Below, one piece after another: positions 1 to 6,914 of a DNA stretch of 23,690 bases. The notes under the pieces are model-generated. The model saw only the letters and a list, made by a program, of their open reading frames with translations, ran no database searches and was not told the origin of the DNA. The stretch covers positions 1-23,690 of the forward strand of contig CAZCEC010000091.1 of assembly GCA_964497615.1 (NCBI GenBank), in the 5' to 3' direction. Origin of the DNA: CAZCEC01 sp964497615. GTDB taxonomy: Bacteria > Chloroflexota > Anaerolineae > Anaerolineales > UBA6663. Made by a program: the position numbers and the translations under genes. Position 1 is the stretch's first letter. Every line of letters begins with the position of its first letter.

Positions 1-200
1 ATGCCGAAGCGGCTGAGGTCGTAGCGGCTGGCGGCGGTGCAGATCATCTCGATGGCGCAGCAGGCCAGGCCGAACATCATGGGCCAGCAGGAAGAGCGCC
101 GGCTCCAGTTGTAGATTTTGTCGAGGGTGGTGACGAAGATGTTGGGCTGGATCTCGTCGGGCACGATCAGATCGGAGACGGGCTTTTCAACGGCAGTCAT
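1..200 (-). CDS. nuoB: NADH-quinone oxidoreductase subunit B (NuoB), N-terminal part, cut by window edge
   Basis: This is the first 66 residues of NuoB, the peripheral-arm subunit of respiratory complex I that holds Fe-S cluster N2 and passes electrons to quinone. The translation contains WPMMFGLACCAIEM followed by a segment ending SRYDLSRFG, which is the signature N-terminal region of the family; the tandem cysteines (residues 47-48) are N2 ligands. The remaining ligands lie outside the window. The ATG at 198-200 overlaps the TGA of the upstream iscX gene in an ATGA arrangement, so the two are probably translationally coupled. An AGGAG lies about 12 bases before the ATG. Other nuo genes probably follow to the left, but that cannot be seen. 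Confidence 0.95.
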   Translation of the reverse strand, partial: MTAVEKPVSDLIVPDEIQPNIFVTTLDKIYNWSRRSSCWPMMFGLACCAIEMICTAASRYDLSRFG

Positions 201-409
201 AGGGGGTGAGTCTCCTCATACCATTCCTGGTAGATGGCTTCCAGGAGGTCGTCATTGGCGAGTTGGGGATCGTCCTTGAAGTCCGGGAGGGCGATCACCC
301 AATTATAAAGCATGTTCAGAGTCACCTGGCTGAGATCGGCCTGAGGTTGAGCGGCTTTCAGGCGCAGCGCGATGGCGTAGGCACCATCCCAATACAACTC
401 TTCGCTCAT
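197..409 (-). CDS. iscX: IscX-like Fe-S assembly protein
   Basis: The gene encodes a 70-residue acidic protein matching the IscX (YfhJ) family in length and pattern: a WD near the start, then LYNWVIALPDFKDDPQLAN and a C-terminal LEAIYQEWYEE. In E. coli IscX, the equivalent segments are a WICDLEDFDDDPQ stretch and LEAILLVWLDE. IscX binds the cysteine desulfurase IscS and iron and tunes cluster assembly. It is usually found at the end of isc operons; here it sits directly upstream of nuoB with a 4-base overlap and shares its promoter. That placement suggests it serves cluster delivery to complex I, which is inference. No clear Shine-Dalgarno sequence precedes the ATG. Confidence 0.88.
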   Translation of the reverse strand: MSEELYWDGAYAIALRLKAAQPQADLSQVTLNMLYNWVIALPDFKDDPQLANDDLLEAIYQEWYEETHPL

Positions 410-450
410 CGTCGCCAGTTGATTGTTCTACTTTTCGCAAGCCTGGGGGA

Positions 451-478
451 ATTATACTTACGGGGGAGGGAATGTCAA
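451..478 (-). promoter_or_regulatory. Consensus sigma-70-type promoter for iscX-nuoB
   Basis: Read on the minus strand, a perfect TTGACA (473-478) is followed after 16 bases by a perfect TATAAT (451-456). Transcription would start near 444 and give a 5' leader of about 35 bases before the iscX ATG at 409. No other gene start is served in this direction. Confidence 0.8.
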
Positions 479-586
479 GAAAATCCGTCCGCATTCGCGG
501 ACATATGGAGAGAAGATAGCTGACCGATCGTGCAGCTTGTCAAGTATAATGATCTTGCTTCGACGCGGCACTTTCTAGGGACAACC

Positions 587-1030
587 ATGCGCCAAGGGGA
601 AGAAAGAACCCTCTTTCAGAACAACAACATACTTATCACAGATAAACGCGCCGTGGTCGATGATACCACGTACGCACTTCACAATATCACGTCGGTTCGA
701 ACAATCAACCTAGGCGCAGATCGCAGGTCGGGGCTTGGCTTAATAATGCTTGGGTCTCTGCCCTTTCTAGTGGCCATGGCCCTGCTTGTCAATGCCCTCA
801 TTCTCAGACATGATTTCCGACTATTGTTCATCATCGCGGGCATTGGGCTGGTTGTGTTGGCTGGGCTGCTTTTTGTCGGCGGATTAGCACTTGCCGTCGC
901 ATCCAAGAACCTGTATGCCGTAATCATTGGCACGTCGGGAGTTGAGAGACAGGCTGTTACGTCCACAGATTGGCAGACCATCCGCGAAATTGTCAACGCG
1001 CTAAATGATGCATTGGCGATGCACACGTAG
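587..1030 (+). CDS. DUF6232-like small membrane protein
   Basis: The predicted protein has 147 residues. The N-terminal third is soluble and carries ILITDKRAVV followed by TYALHNITSVR, a pattern typical of DUF6232-type proteins. Two hydrophobic helices follow (about residues 49-73 and 77-105), then a short soluble tail. The ATG at 587 is preferred because TAGGGA lies 6 bases upstream and a TATAAT box lies at 545-550; a GTG at 530 would add 19 residues but lacks a well-placed ribosome binding site. The gene is less GC-rich than most of the window, as is the methylase gene it faces, suggesting a shared acquired origin. Function is unknown; the family name is from pattern memory only. Confidence 0.68.
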   Translation: MRQGEERTLFQNNNILITDKRAVVDDTTYALHNITSVRTINLGADRRSGLGLIMLGSLPFLVAMALLVNALILRHDFRLLFIIAGIGLVVLAGLLFVGGLALAVASKNLYAVIIGTSGVERQAVTSTDWQTIREIVNALNDALAMHT

Positions 1031-1057
1031 CTTCGAGCGTTCGGACAAGCGCTACCT

Positions 1058-3298
1058 TCATTTCTCCCGGTATAACTCATACCGCCTGTAGTTGGCGGAT
1101 GCCAAAAGATCAGGGTCGTCCGTCACATTGAATTCGACGAAAAGGTATGTGCCCTTAGTCGCTTTCACCCCGATTGGCCGGACCTTCAGGTCGGGAAACT
1201 GCTTCTGAACATAGCGTATCATCTGGGCAATCTGAACCACGCCGATTTGCTCACGGTCGCCTTCCGACTTGGCCTCAAGGGGGATAATGTAACCATTGCC
1301 GTCCATATCCACGCCGATGTAAAGGTCATCGACCTCGACCTGGCCGAAGCCTCTGGCGGTTGCGCGCAAATGGCTCTGCAAATGATAGGCGGTCAGCCCA
1401 GTAAAGGTGTCCACCAAGCGGTTATAGCGTACTCGGGCCAGCATTGATTGTTCGTCGGACCCTTGGTATTTCAGGACAATTTGCGGTGTCGAGTCCAGTA
1501 TCCGGGTAACCTTGAGGTCGGCGGGTATCTCCACATATGGCGGGCGGTTGAGGCGCAAGAACTTATACTTCCCCTTGCCAGTCCCGACAATGGCCCAATT
1601 GCCACGCCCAAGGATCGAGGCAGGTAATGATCGGCGGCCACTGTATGTGTACTTGATATCGGGATAGTTGCCCTGCTCCAACTTCAAATCCCTTGCTACC
1701 TGCCGCACTTCGGACAAACTGAATGAGTATTCGGTTGCATCGGGGTTGGCGTGCCAAGCCAAATCGAAGATGTGCTCGATGATCTCATCATACTCGGTCA
1801 GGCTTTTCTCTGGAACGCCGATTTCAGCACCTGACTTACCCGCCACAGGCATAGCCTGGATCGTGCCCGTGGGCGAGCTTCTTCGACCAGCGTTCTTCTT
1901 CTTCGCCATTTCGTATCTCCCCTTTGCTTCCCTTACATATCTGCTGCCCGGCCAGCGCAGGACGACGACTTCTTCCCGAAGCTCAGCTTTCGTGGCGGTC
2001 GAAAAGCGTGTACGAAATAGGTCAATGGTCTCCACTTCATAGCCCAAACGCGTTCCGATGTCCGCCAGCAATTGGCCCGTCCGAATCATCACACGTAGAT
2101 AGGATGCTTGGTCGCCAACCACATAGGCCAGGTGAGCATTTGGGCGGAGGATTGACCGTAGCGCGGCGAGGTGCCTGGCCATCCCACCAAAGTAGAGCTT
2201 TGTCACGCGCCCGTACAACTTCTCAAAGCCTGAGGTCTTGCCCAATTCTATACGCCGGGCTTCGATATCGTTCGCAATACGTTGGATCTCAGGATAGTCC
2301 AGGACCCATTGGTCATCGTCATCCCGCTTATAAACGTTGCGTGTGTTCGACCGCATGAGACCCTGTTTCAAAGCCTTTAGCTCAGCCTTGTCATTCAGGA
2401 ATCCCAGCAGCACCGACTCCAGGCGCGTAGTGCGCGTGTAGTCCTTTTCGTTCGGATAGGGCGGCGATGTGATAATGCCATCAATCGAGTTGGGTTCAAG
2501 GTACGCCATCACTTGCCGTGCGTCTGCCCGATGGACGACGGCAGTTGTTGAATCTCTGTCTCGCAGCCGCCGTAAGTCGGCCACCATTCGGCCCACGGCT
2601 GCCAGCCACGGCTCAATGACCGGACTATCGGTCTTGATGTGCCCAACGCCAATTTCAGGACCAAACCGCAAGTTGCTGATCGAGGAAACAACTGCCTTGG
2701 CCAGCGCCAACGATTCGTGCTTAGTAAATCGGTCGTCTGAAAAGCGCCTGATGTGGTCCAGTAGTACCAAGACCTTGTGCAACGGTAGTGGACTGACTGA
2801 GTCCGCCAGTATGACCTGCTTTGCTTCCGGCGAGAGTTCACGTAGCACGACGCCCGGCTGTAAATCATCTGCCTGCGTTACGAAGACCTGACCTTCGGTA
2901 ATTCCTTGTTCGGCAAGCTCACCTAGCGCAGCCTCGGCAATGTCGTTGGCATGGCTAATCAGGCCGTCAGGGTCGACGCCCCAATTGAGCTTAACCTCGG
3001 CGGCGAAGTGCGCCATTGGATTTGCCTCAATGCCGACGCTGGACACCCTCCGCTTCTTGCACTCAACCAGCGTTGTGCCCGTTCCGCAGAATGGGTCTAG
3101 CACAACGTGGCGGCTATCAAGCCCGAATCGTTCCAGATATTCAGCGACCAAATGGGGTGGAAAGGAAAGAACGAACCTGTACCAGTCATGCGCAGGCCGG
3201 TCGTCTGGCGCTAGCTTGTTGGCTATCCCATTACGCAGCCGAGGAGACCTCATTTGCGGGATTCGGTCGCGTTCCATAGTGAACAGCCATTGTAACAT
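1058..3298 (-). CDS. DNA methyltransferase fused to PD-(D/E)XK-type nuclease domain
   Basis: The protein has 746 residues. Residues about 20-450 form an amino-group DNA methyltransferase: SAM-binding motif I is DPFCGTGTT (68-76), followed by SVGIEANPMA, and the catalytic motif IV is TSPPYPNEKDY (277-287). This type methylates N4-cytosine or N6-adenine. Residues about 464-746 form a second module ending in a nuclease-like core with EVDDLYIGVD (655-664) and IPLEAKS (672-678), consistent with D-x(n)-E-x-K catalysis. Together they suggest a single-chain restriction-modification enzyme. At the joint, residue M464 is preceded by AAGGGGAG 7 bases upstream, so the nuclease part might also be translated alone. 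Starts at M8 or M16 are possible for the full protein. The target sequence cannot be predicted. Base composition is lower in GC than most of the window. Confidence 0.85.
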   Translation of the reverse strand: MLQWLFTMERDRIPQMRSPRLRNGIANKLAPDDRPAHDWYRFVLSFPPHLVAEYLERFGLDSRHVVLDPFCGTGTTLVECKKRRVSSVGIEANPMAHFAAEVKLNWGVDPDGLISHANDIAEAALGELAEQGITEGQVFVTQADDLQPGVVLRELSPEAKQVILADSVSPLPLHKVLVLLDHIRRFSDDRFTKHESLALAKAVVSSISNLRFGPEIGVGHIKTDSPVIEPWLAAVGRMVADLRRLRDRDSTTAVVHRADARQVMAYLEPNSIDGIITSPPYPNEKDYTRTTRLESVLLGFLNDKAELKALKQGLMRSNTRNVYKRDDDDQWVLDYPEIQRIANDIEARRIELGKTSGFEKLYGRVTKLYFGGMARHLAALRSILRPNAHLAYVVGDQASYLRVMIRTGQLLADIGTRLGYEVETIDLFRTRFSTATKAELREEVVVLRWPGSRYVREAKGRYEMAKKKNAGRRSSPTGTIQAMPVAGKSGAEIGVPEKSLTEYDEIIEHIFDLAWHANPDATEYSFSLSEVRQVARDLKLEQGNYPDIKYTYSGRRSLPASILGRGNWAIVGTGKGKYKFLRLNRPPYVEIPADLKVTRILDSTPQIVLKYQGSDEQSMLARVRYNRLVDTFTGLTAYHLQSHLRATARGFGQVEVDDLYIGVDMDGNGYIIPLEAKSEGDREQIGVVQIAQMIRYVQKQFPDLKVRPIGVKATKGTYLFVEFNVTDDPDLLASANYRRYELYREK
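1907..1924 (-). promoter_or_regulatory. Internal ribosome binding site and ATG at the methylase-nuclease joint
   Basis: On the minus strand AAGGGGAG (1917-1924) is followed after 7 bases by an in-frame ATG (1907-1909). The reading from that ATG begins MAKKKNAGRR, which looks like a natural N-terminus. This could be a relic of two formerly separate genes or a working internal start giving a 283-residue nuclease. Confidence 0.5.
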
Positions 3299-3556
3299 CG
3301 GCCAGCCACAATGAAACGAAGGATCTCAAACGTCCTCTTGCCACTAGAACATTTATTCTATATACTCTCCTCAACCTCGCTCGGCGCGGCCCTGCCCGCC
3401 GGCGGCCTTGACAACTTCACAGGCTGCCCCTGGTCGCTTCAGCGCGCCCTGCCCCGGCGTATTCCCCGCCCGGCTGCCCCCTGGCTGGCACCCCTTGCCC
3501 GGCTGGCAACGCTAGCCTCCCCGGCCAGGCCAAAATCTGGCGCGAAATCAAGGTAG

Positions 3557-3591
3557 GCTGGCAACGCTGGCAACGCTGGCAACGCTGGCAA
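3557..3591. repeat. Tandem 9-bp repeat (GCTGGCAAC)
   Basis: Three perfect head-to-tail copies of GCTGGCAAC are followed by a partial fourth copy. A further isolated copy occurs at 3502-3510. The array is non-coding and has no spacers, so it is not a CRISPR. Confidence 0.9.
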
Positions 3592-3682
3592 TGATTCAGC
3601 CAGCACCCCGGCGCCGCCACCCGTCAATTCGGGCGGAACCCCGCAAGCCCGAACCCGCCCCGCGAATAAAGTAAACGCCCAT

Positions 3683-3710
3683 TTGACAAATTTGTGCCAG
3701 GCATTACAAT
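3683..3710 (+). promoter_or_regulatory. Promoter of the SufR-like gene with overlapping palindrome
   Basis: TTGACA (3683-3688) and TACAAT (3705-3710) are separated by 16 bases. A perfect 10-bp palindrome, ACAAATTTGT (3686-3695), overlaps the -35 box and is well placed to act as an operator, for example for autoregulation by the encoded repressor. The operator role is inference. Confidence 0.75.
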
Positions 3711-3737
3711 CAAGGAGACGGTATTGCGGATAGCGAC

Positions 3738-4379
3738 ATGCAGGACACGCGCAAGGCCATTCTCGATTACCTGAAAGAGCGCGGCGAGGCCACGGTGGAT
3801 GAGCTGGCCTCGGTGCTCGAATTGACGTCCGTCACCGTGCGCCACCACCTGGACATTCTGCGCGGCGAGGGGCTGGTGGCCGAGCCCGGCATCCGCCACC
3901 GCAACACCCCCGGCCGCCCGCAGTACAGCTACGGCCTCACCCCCAAGGCGTCGGAGCACTTCCCCAAGAACTACTGCGATTTCGCCGCCAAGCTGATCGA
4001 GGAAGTGAAGGCCAGCGCGGAGCCGGGCCGGGTGAACGTGATCTTCGAAGGTGTGGCCCAACGGCTGGCGCTGGCCGCCCCCCCGCCCGACCCCGCCGAG
4101 AGCGTGGAAACACGGCTGGACCGGACGGTGGCGTGCCTCAACCAGCAGGGCTACGTGGCGCGCTGGGAAACGGCCCAGGGCGGCTACCTGCTGCACACCT
4201 GCAACTGCCCCTACGAGGGCCTGGCCGAGGGCAACCCGGAACTGTGCCAGATGGACCTGAGCCTGGTGGGCAACTTGCTGGGGACCGCGCCGGAGCGGGT
4301 GAGCCGAGTGGTGGAAGGGGCGGGAAGCTGCGCTTACTGGATCCCCGAGAATAAAGTAGAACTGAATCTCACTAATTGA
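3738..4379 (+). CDS. sufR: SufR-like Fe-S-sensing transcriptional regulator
   Basis: The 213-residue protein has an N-terminal winged helix-turn-helix (about residues 5-65, with ATVDELASVLELTSVTVRHH) and a C-terminal sensor domain. Three cysteines, C157, C170 and C198, are spaced exactly C-x12-C-x27-C, the same as the cluster-binding cysteines of cyanobacterial and mycobacterial SufR, which represses Fe-S biogenesis genes when its 4Fe-4S cluster is intact. The next gene encodes an Fe-S carrier, which fits this role. The AAGGAG at 3712-3717 is 20 bases from the ATG used here, but only 5 bases from an in-frame ATT at 3723, so the true start may be five codons upstream. The stop codon overlaps the -35 box of the next promoter. 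Confidence 0.88.
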   Translation: MQDTRKAILDYLKERGEATVDELASVLELTSVTVRHHLDILRGEGLVAEPGIRHRNTPGRPQYSYGLTPKASEHFPKNYCDFAAKLIEEVKASAEPGRVNVIFEGVAQRLALAAPPPDPAESVETRLDRTVACLNQQGYVARWETAQGGYLLHTCNCPYEGLAEGNPELCQMDLSLVGNLLGTAPERVSRVVEGAGSCAYWIPENKVELNLTN

Positions 4380-4404
4380 CAGGCCCGCGCGCTTGCGCTA
4401 AAAT
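4376..4404 (+). promoter_or_regulatory. Promoter of the A-type Fe-S carrier gene
   Basis: TTGACA (4376-4381) and TAAAAT (4399-4404) are separated by 17 bases. The -35 box overlaps the stop codon of the SufR-like gene. A small GCCGG/CCGGC hairpin (4417-4432) lies in the leader. The 10-mer GAATAAAGTA occurs upstream of this promoter (4349-4358) and of the SufR-like promoter (3664-3673); this could be a shared binding site or chance. Confidence 0.75.
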
Positions 4405-4467
4405 TCACCTAAGCATGCCGGATTACACCGGCAACTACCCCCGGCACAGACCGGAAAGGATCGCCTG

Positions 4468-4899
4468 ATGGCTCTCGAAGAGATCGAACTGACCCCCATT
4501 GTTGACACCGAAGAAGCAGGGCTCACCCTGCTCCCCGCCGCGGCCGATAAGATCAAGGCGCTGCTGGCCGAGCGCAACCTCACCGAGCACGGCCTGCGCG
4601 TGTTTGTGGCGGGCGGCGGCTGCTCGGGGATGCAGTATGGCATGGCCATCGAGAAAGAGGCCGGCGAGTTCGACACGATCTTCGAGACCGGCGGCGTGAA
4701 GATGTTCGTGGACCCGACCTCGATGATGTACCTGGGCGGGGCCACCGTGGACTACGTGGACAACTTGATGGGCGGCGGGTTCCGCATTGATAACCCGAAC
4801 GCGGTGTCCACCTGCGGCTGCGGCCACTCGTTCAAGACCAGCGGTCAGACCGGCGGCGAGCACGAGCACGGCGACGGCTGCGGGTGTGGGCATCACTAA
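4468..4899 (+). CDS. A-type Fe-S cluster carrier (IscA/ErpA/HesB family)
   Basis: The 143-residue protein carries a nascent Fe-S cluster to apo-enzymes. The three family cysteines are visible: GGGCSGMQYGM in the middle and STCGCGHSF near the end (the C-x-C pair). An AAAGGA lies about 9 bases before the ATG. The core is of normal length, but the N-terminus is about 18 residues longer than usual and the C-terminus carries an extra tail, HEHGDGCGCGHH, rich in His and Cys, which could bind metal. It has its own promoter downstream of the SufR-like gene and is a likely target of that regulator. IscA, ErpA and SufA cannot be told apart from this sequence. Confidence 0.92.
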   Translation: MALEEIELTPIVDTEEAGLTLLPAAADKIKALLAERNLTEHGLRVFVAGGGCSGMQYGMAIEKEAGEFDTIFETGGVKMFVDPTSMMYLGGATVDYVDNLMGGGFRIDNPNAVSTCGCGHSFKTSGQTGGEHEHGDGCGCGHH

Positions 4900-4957
4900 C
4901 AGCAGTCAATGGGTGGCCGGGTAACGGGTCAAGCGGCAAAGGACTGACAGCGGCGCA

Positions 4958-4997
4958 TTGACCAGTTGACCAGTGGACCAATTGATTGATTGACCAG
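4958..4997. repeat. Array of five 8-bp units (TTGACCAG)
   Basis: The segment reads with period 8: TTGACCAG, TTGACCAG, TGGACCAA, TTGATTGA, TTGACCAG. It sits between the Fe-S carrier gene and the terminator and does not encode anything obvious. Confidence 0.85.
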
Positions 4998-5000
4998 GAA

Positions 5001-5046
5001 GCGCGGGTCTGCCGCTGGCACATGGGCATGACCCGCGTTTGTGTTT
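5001..5046 (+). terminator. Rho-independent-type terminator
   Basis: CGCGGGTC (5002-5009) pairs perfectly with GACCCGCG (5030-5037), extended inward by TGCC/GGCA, and is followed by TTTGTGTTT. It lies downstream of the Fe-S carrier gene and ends only 5 bases before the next start codon, leaving no room for a ribosome binding site there. Confidence 0.75.
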
Positions 5047-5051
5047 GAGCC

Positions 5052-5429
5052 ATGCCACGCTACTACACACCGGATGAGGCCAATGCCGTCCTGCCGCACG
5101 TGCGCGAGATCGTCGCGGCGATGCTGGAGGCGCGCCAGCGCATCGTGGAGGCGCAGCCGGCGCTGTGGCCGGTGCTGGAGAAGGCGGCGGGCAACGGGGG
5201 CAGCCGCGAGGCCGGGGCGGTGCTGGGCGATTTTGAAGTGGTCCAGCTCAGCCTGCGGGCGCTGGGGCAGATGGACATCGAGGTGAAAGACATCAACACC
5301 GGGCTGATCGACTTTTGGGGGCGGCGCGAGGGGCGGGACGTGTACCTGTGCTGGCGGTTCGACGAGCCGCGGGTGGCGTTCTGGCACGAGATCGAGGCCG
5401 GGTTTGCGGGAAGGCAGCCGCTGGAGTGA
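5052..5429 (+). CDS. DUF2203 family protein
   Basis: The 125-residue protein matches the DUF2203 pattern: an N-terminal YTPDEANAVLPHV helix region, a central helical stretch, then VKDINTGLIDF, GRDVYLCWRFDEPRVAFWH and a closing GFAGR. Function is unknown; the family is widespread in Gram-positive bacteria, Chloroflexota and Deinococcus-Thermus. No Shine-Dalgarno sequence is visible because a terminator ends just before the ATG, so the message may be leaderless or read through from upstream. The next gene begins 81 bases downstream across a repetitive spacer. Confidence 0.85.
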   Translation: MPRYYTPDEANAVLPHVREIVAAMLEARQRIVEAQPALWPVLEKAAGNGGSREAGAVLGDFEVVQLSLRALGQMDIEVKDINTGLIDFWGRREGRDVYLCWRFDEPRVAFWHEIEAGFAGRQPLE

Positions 5430-5510
5430 GTGTCAGGTGCCAAGTGTCAGGTTGGCGGGTTGGAAGGTCGAAATGGTTCGAACGGCCAACGTGGCCAGAC
5501 TGATTGAGAC
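5430..5510. other. Short spacer with repeated words
   Basis: GTGTCAGGT occurs at 5430-5438 and again 14 bases later at 5444-5452. The rest holds an imperfect inverted GTTGG/CCAAC pair (5451-5490). No promoter or ribosome binding site is obvious for the gene that follows. Confidence 0.55.
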
Positions 5511-6914
5511 ATGAGACTATTCGGATCACGAGCCAAGAGTGAGGGCCCGCGCCGGCTGTGGCTGGACCTGGGCGACCTAGGCGACCTGGTGAACCCGGCC
5601 GGGCCGCACGAGCAATGGCAGGACCACGGCCTGGGCCTGCTGCGGACCATCCTGCACCAGAATGGGGTGCTGACCGACCTGGCCTCGACGCGCGCCTGCA
5701 CAAGCTGGGAGCAGGTGCGGGCCAAGCTGCGCGGCTACGACATGCTCATCATGAACGTGCGCAGCTACACCTACCCGTCGGCCTACCGCGCGGCCAAGAT
5801 CTTCAAAGAGATCAACCCGCAGGGCAAAATCCTGGCCGGCGGGATGCACGCCACGGTGGCGCTGGACGAGATGGAGGCGGTGCCGGAGTTCGACAAGATT
5901 TGCCAGGGGCCGGGCGAGAACGTCATCGTGCCGCTGGTGAAGGACCCGGACGCGTTCCCGCGCGTGATCCTGGGGCAAGGCGCCAAGAGCATGGCCGACT
6001 GGCCGATGATGGACCGGACCCTGTGGCCCAAGCCGGCGAGCTGGAAGCTGAGCCGCAAGTTCAACTGGCCGCTGGAGCCGGAGTGCGGCTGGGGGCCGCC
6101 GGCCGTGGCCACCATCATCACCAGCCGGGTGTGCCCGTGGCAGTGCGTGTTCTGCAACGAGAACTCCTACATCCCCAACATGGGCCGGCGCCCGGTGGAG
6201 ATGGTGATTGACGAGCTGAACTTCTTGGACAAGCACTATGGGCCGGTGGGGAGCGTGGTCATCCACGACTCGATGTTCTTCCAGAACCCAAGCTGGCTGG
6301 AGGAGTGGATCGAGAAGTACCCGCGCAAGGCCAACAAGGTGTGGCCCTACTGGGCGGCGGCGCGGGCCGACACGGTGCGGCAGTGGCCGGAGCTGTTCGA
6401 GGCCCTCATCCGCGAGACCAACTGGCTGACGGTGTCCATCGGGTTCGAGTCCGGCAGCGACCGGGTGCTGCGCATCCTCAACAAGGAATGCACCGAGGAA
6501 GACAACTACTTCACGATTGACCTGCTGGAGCGCATCGCCGACGACCTGGAGGCGCAGGGCAAGCCGGCGCCGGTGTTCTGGTCGAACATCATGCTGGGCA
6601 TACCGGGCGAGCAGCGCGAGGACGCCTTCAAGACGATGCGGATGCTCAAGTACATGCGGCGGGTGATGCCGTCCATCTCGTTCTATGCCCCCTACCCCGG
6701 CTCGGCGCTGGGGCACCAGCTCATCGCCGAGGGCAAGAGCCTGATGAGCAAGGACAACTATCACCGCTTCCCCGACGACGAGAAGGTGAAAGGGATCGAC
6801 TACCAGTTCTACCGTGAGCTGCTGGCCGGCAAGTTCGACAGCGAGGTGCACCAGGGGCTGTCGGCGATGCAGCAGCGGCGGGAGGACTATACGGCGGCGC
6901 TGACGAAGGCATGA
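5511..6914 (+). CDS. B12-binding-type radical SAM protein
   Basis: The 467-residue protein has an N-terminal Rossmann-like region (about 35-150) resembling the cobalamin-binding domain of this superfamily, including KILAGGMHATVALDEME; the DxHxxG cobalamin ligand motif is not evident. The radical SAM core follows, with the cluster motif CPWQCVFC (C208, C212, C215), then SIGFESGSDRVLRILNK and NIMLGIPGE, all typical of the fold. Such enzymes catalyse methylations, cyclisations or rearrangements; the substrate cannot be inferred. Its stop overlaps the ATG of the next 68-residue gene (ATGA), so the two probably work together. The start lacks a strong ribosome binding site. Confidence 0.88.
   Translation: MRLFGSRAKSEGPRRLWLDLGDLGDLVNPAGPHEQWQDHGLGLLRTILHQNGVLTDLASTRACTSWEQVRAKLRGYDMLIMNVRSYTYPSAYRAAKIFKEINPQGKILAGGMHATVALDEMEAVPEFDKICQGPGENVIVPLVKDPDAFPRVILGQGAKSMADWPMMDRTLWPKPASWKLSRKFNWPLEPECGWGPPAVATIITSRVCPWQCVFCNENSYIPNMGRRPVEMVIDELNFLDKHYGPVGSVVIHDSMFFQNPSWLEEWIEKYPRKANKVWPYWAAARADTVRQWPELFEALIRETNWLTVSIGFESGSDRVLRILNKECTEEDNYFTIDLLERIADDLEAQGKPAPVFWSNIMLGIPGEQREDAFKTMRMLKYMRRVMPSISFYAPYPGSALGHQLIAEGKSLMSKDNYHRFPDDEKVKGIDYQFYRELLAGKFDSEVHQGLSAMQQRREDYTAALTKA

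Larger units (their letters stand above)
3299..3737. other. 439-bp intergenic region with tandem repeat and promoter
   Basis: No convincing gene is present. The left end is AT-rich and has a possible rightward promoter (TTGCCA at 3338-3343, 17 bases, TATACT at 3361-3366), weakly supported. The centre is a C-rich, low-complexity stretch with open frames of unnatural composition (runs of Pro, Ala, Arg and Leu). A 9-bp tandem repeat lies at 3557-3591. The right end carries the strong promoter of the SufR-like gene. Confidence 0.6.

Noticed and set aside
3311..3556. An 81-codon plus-strand ORF in the intergenic gap
   Set aside because: Low-complexity Pro/Ala/Arg/Leu composition and no ribosome binding site.
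3557..3591. CRISPR array
   Set aside because: The 9-bp repeats are head to tail without spacers and no cas genes are present.
5577..6851. A 424-codon minus-strand open frame opposite the radical SAM gene
   Set aside because: Arg/His/Leu-rich shadow frame; the plus-strand frame has the CPWQCVFC motif.
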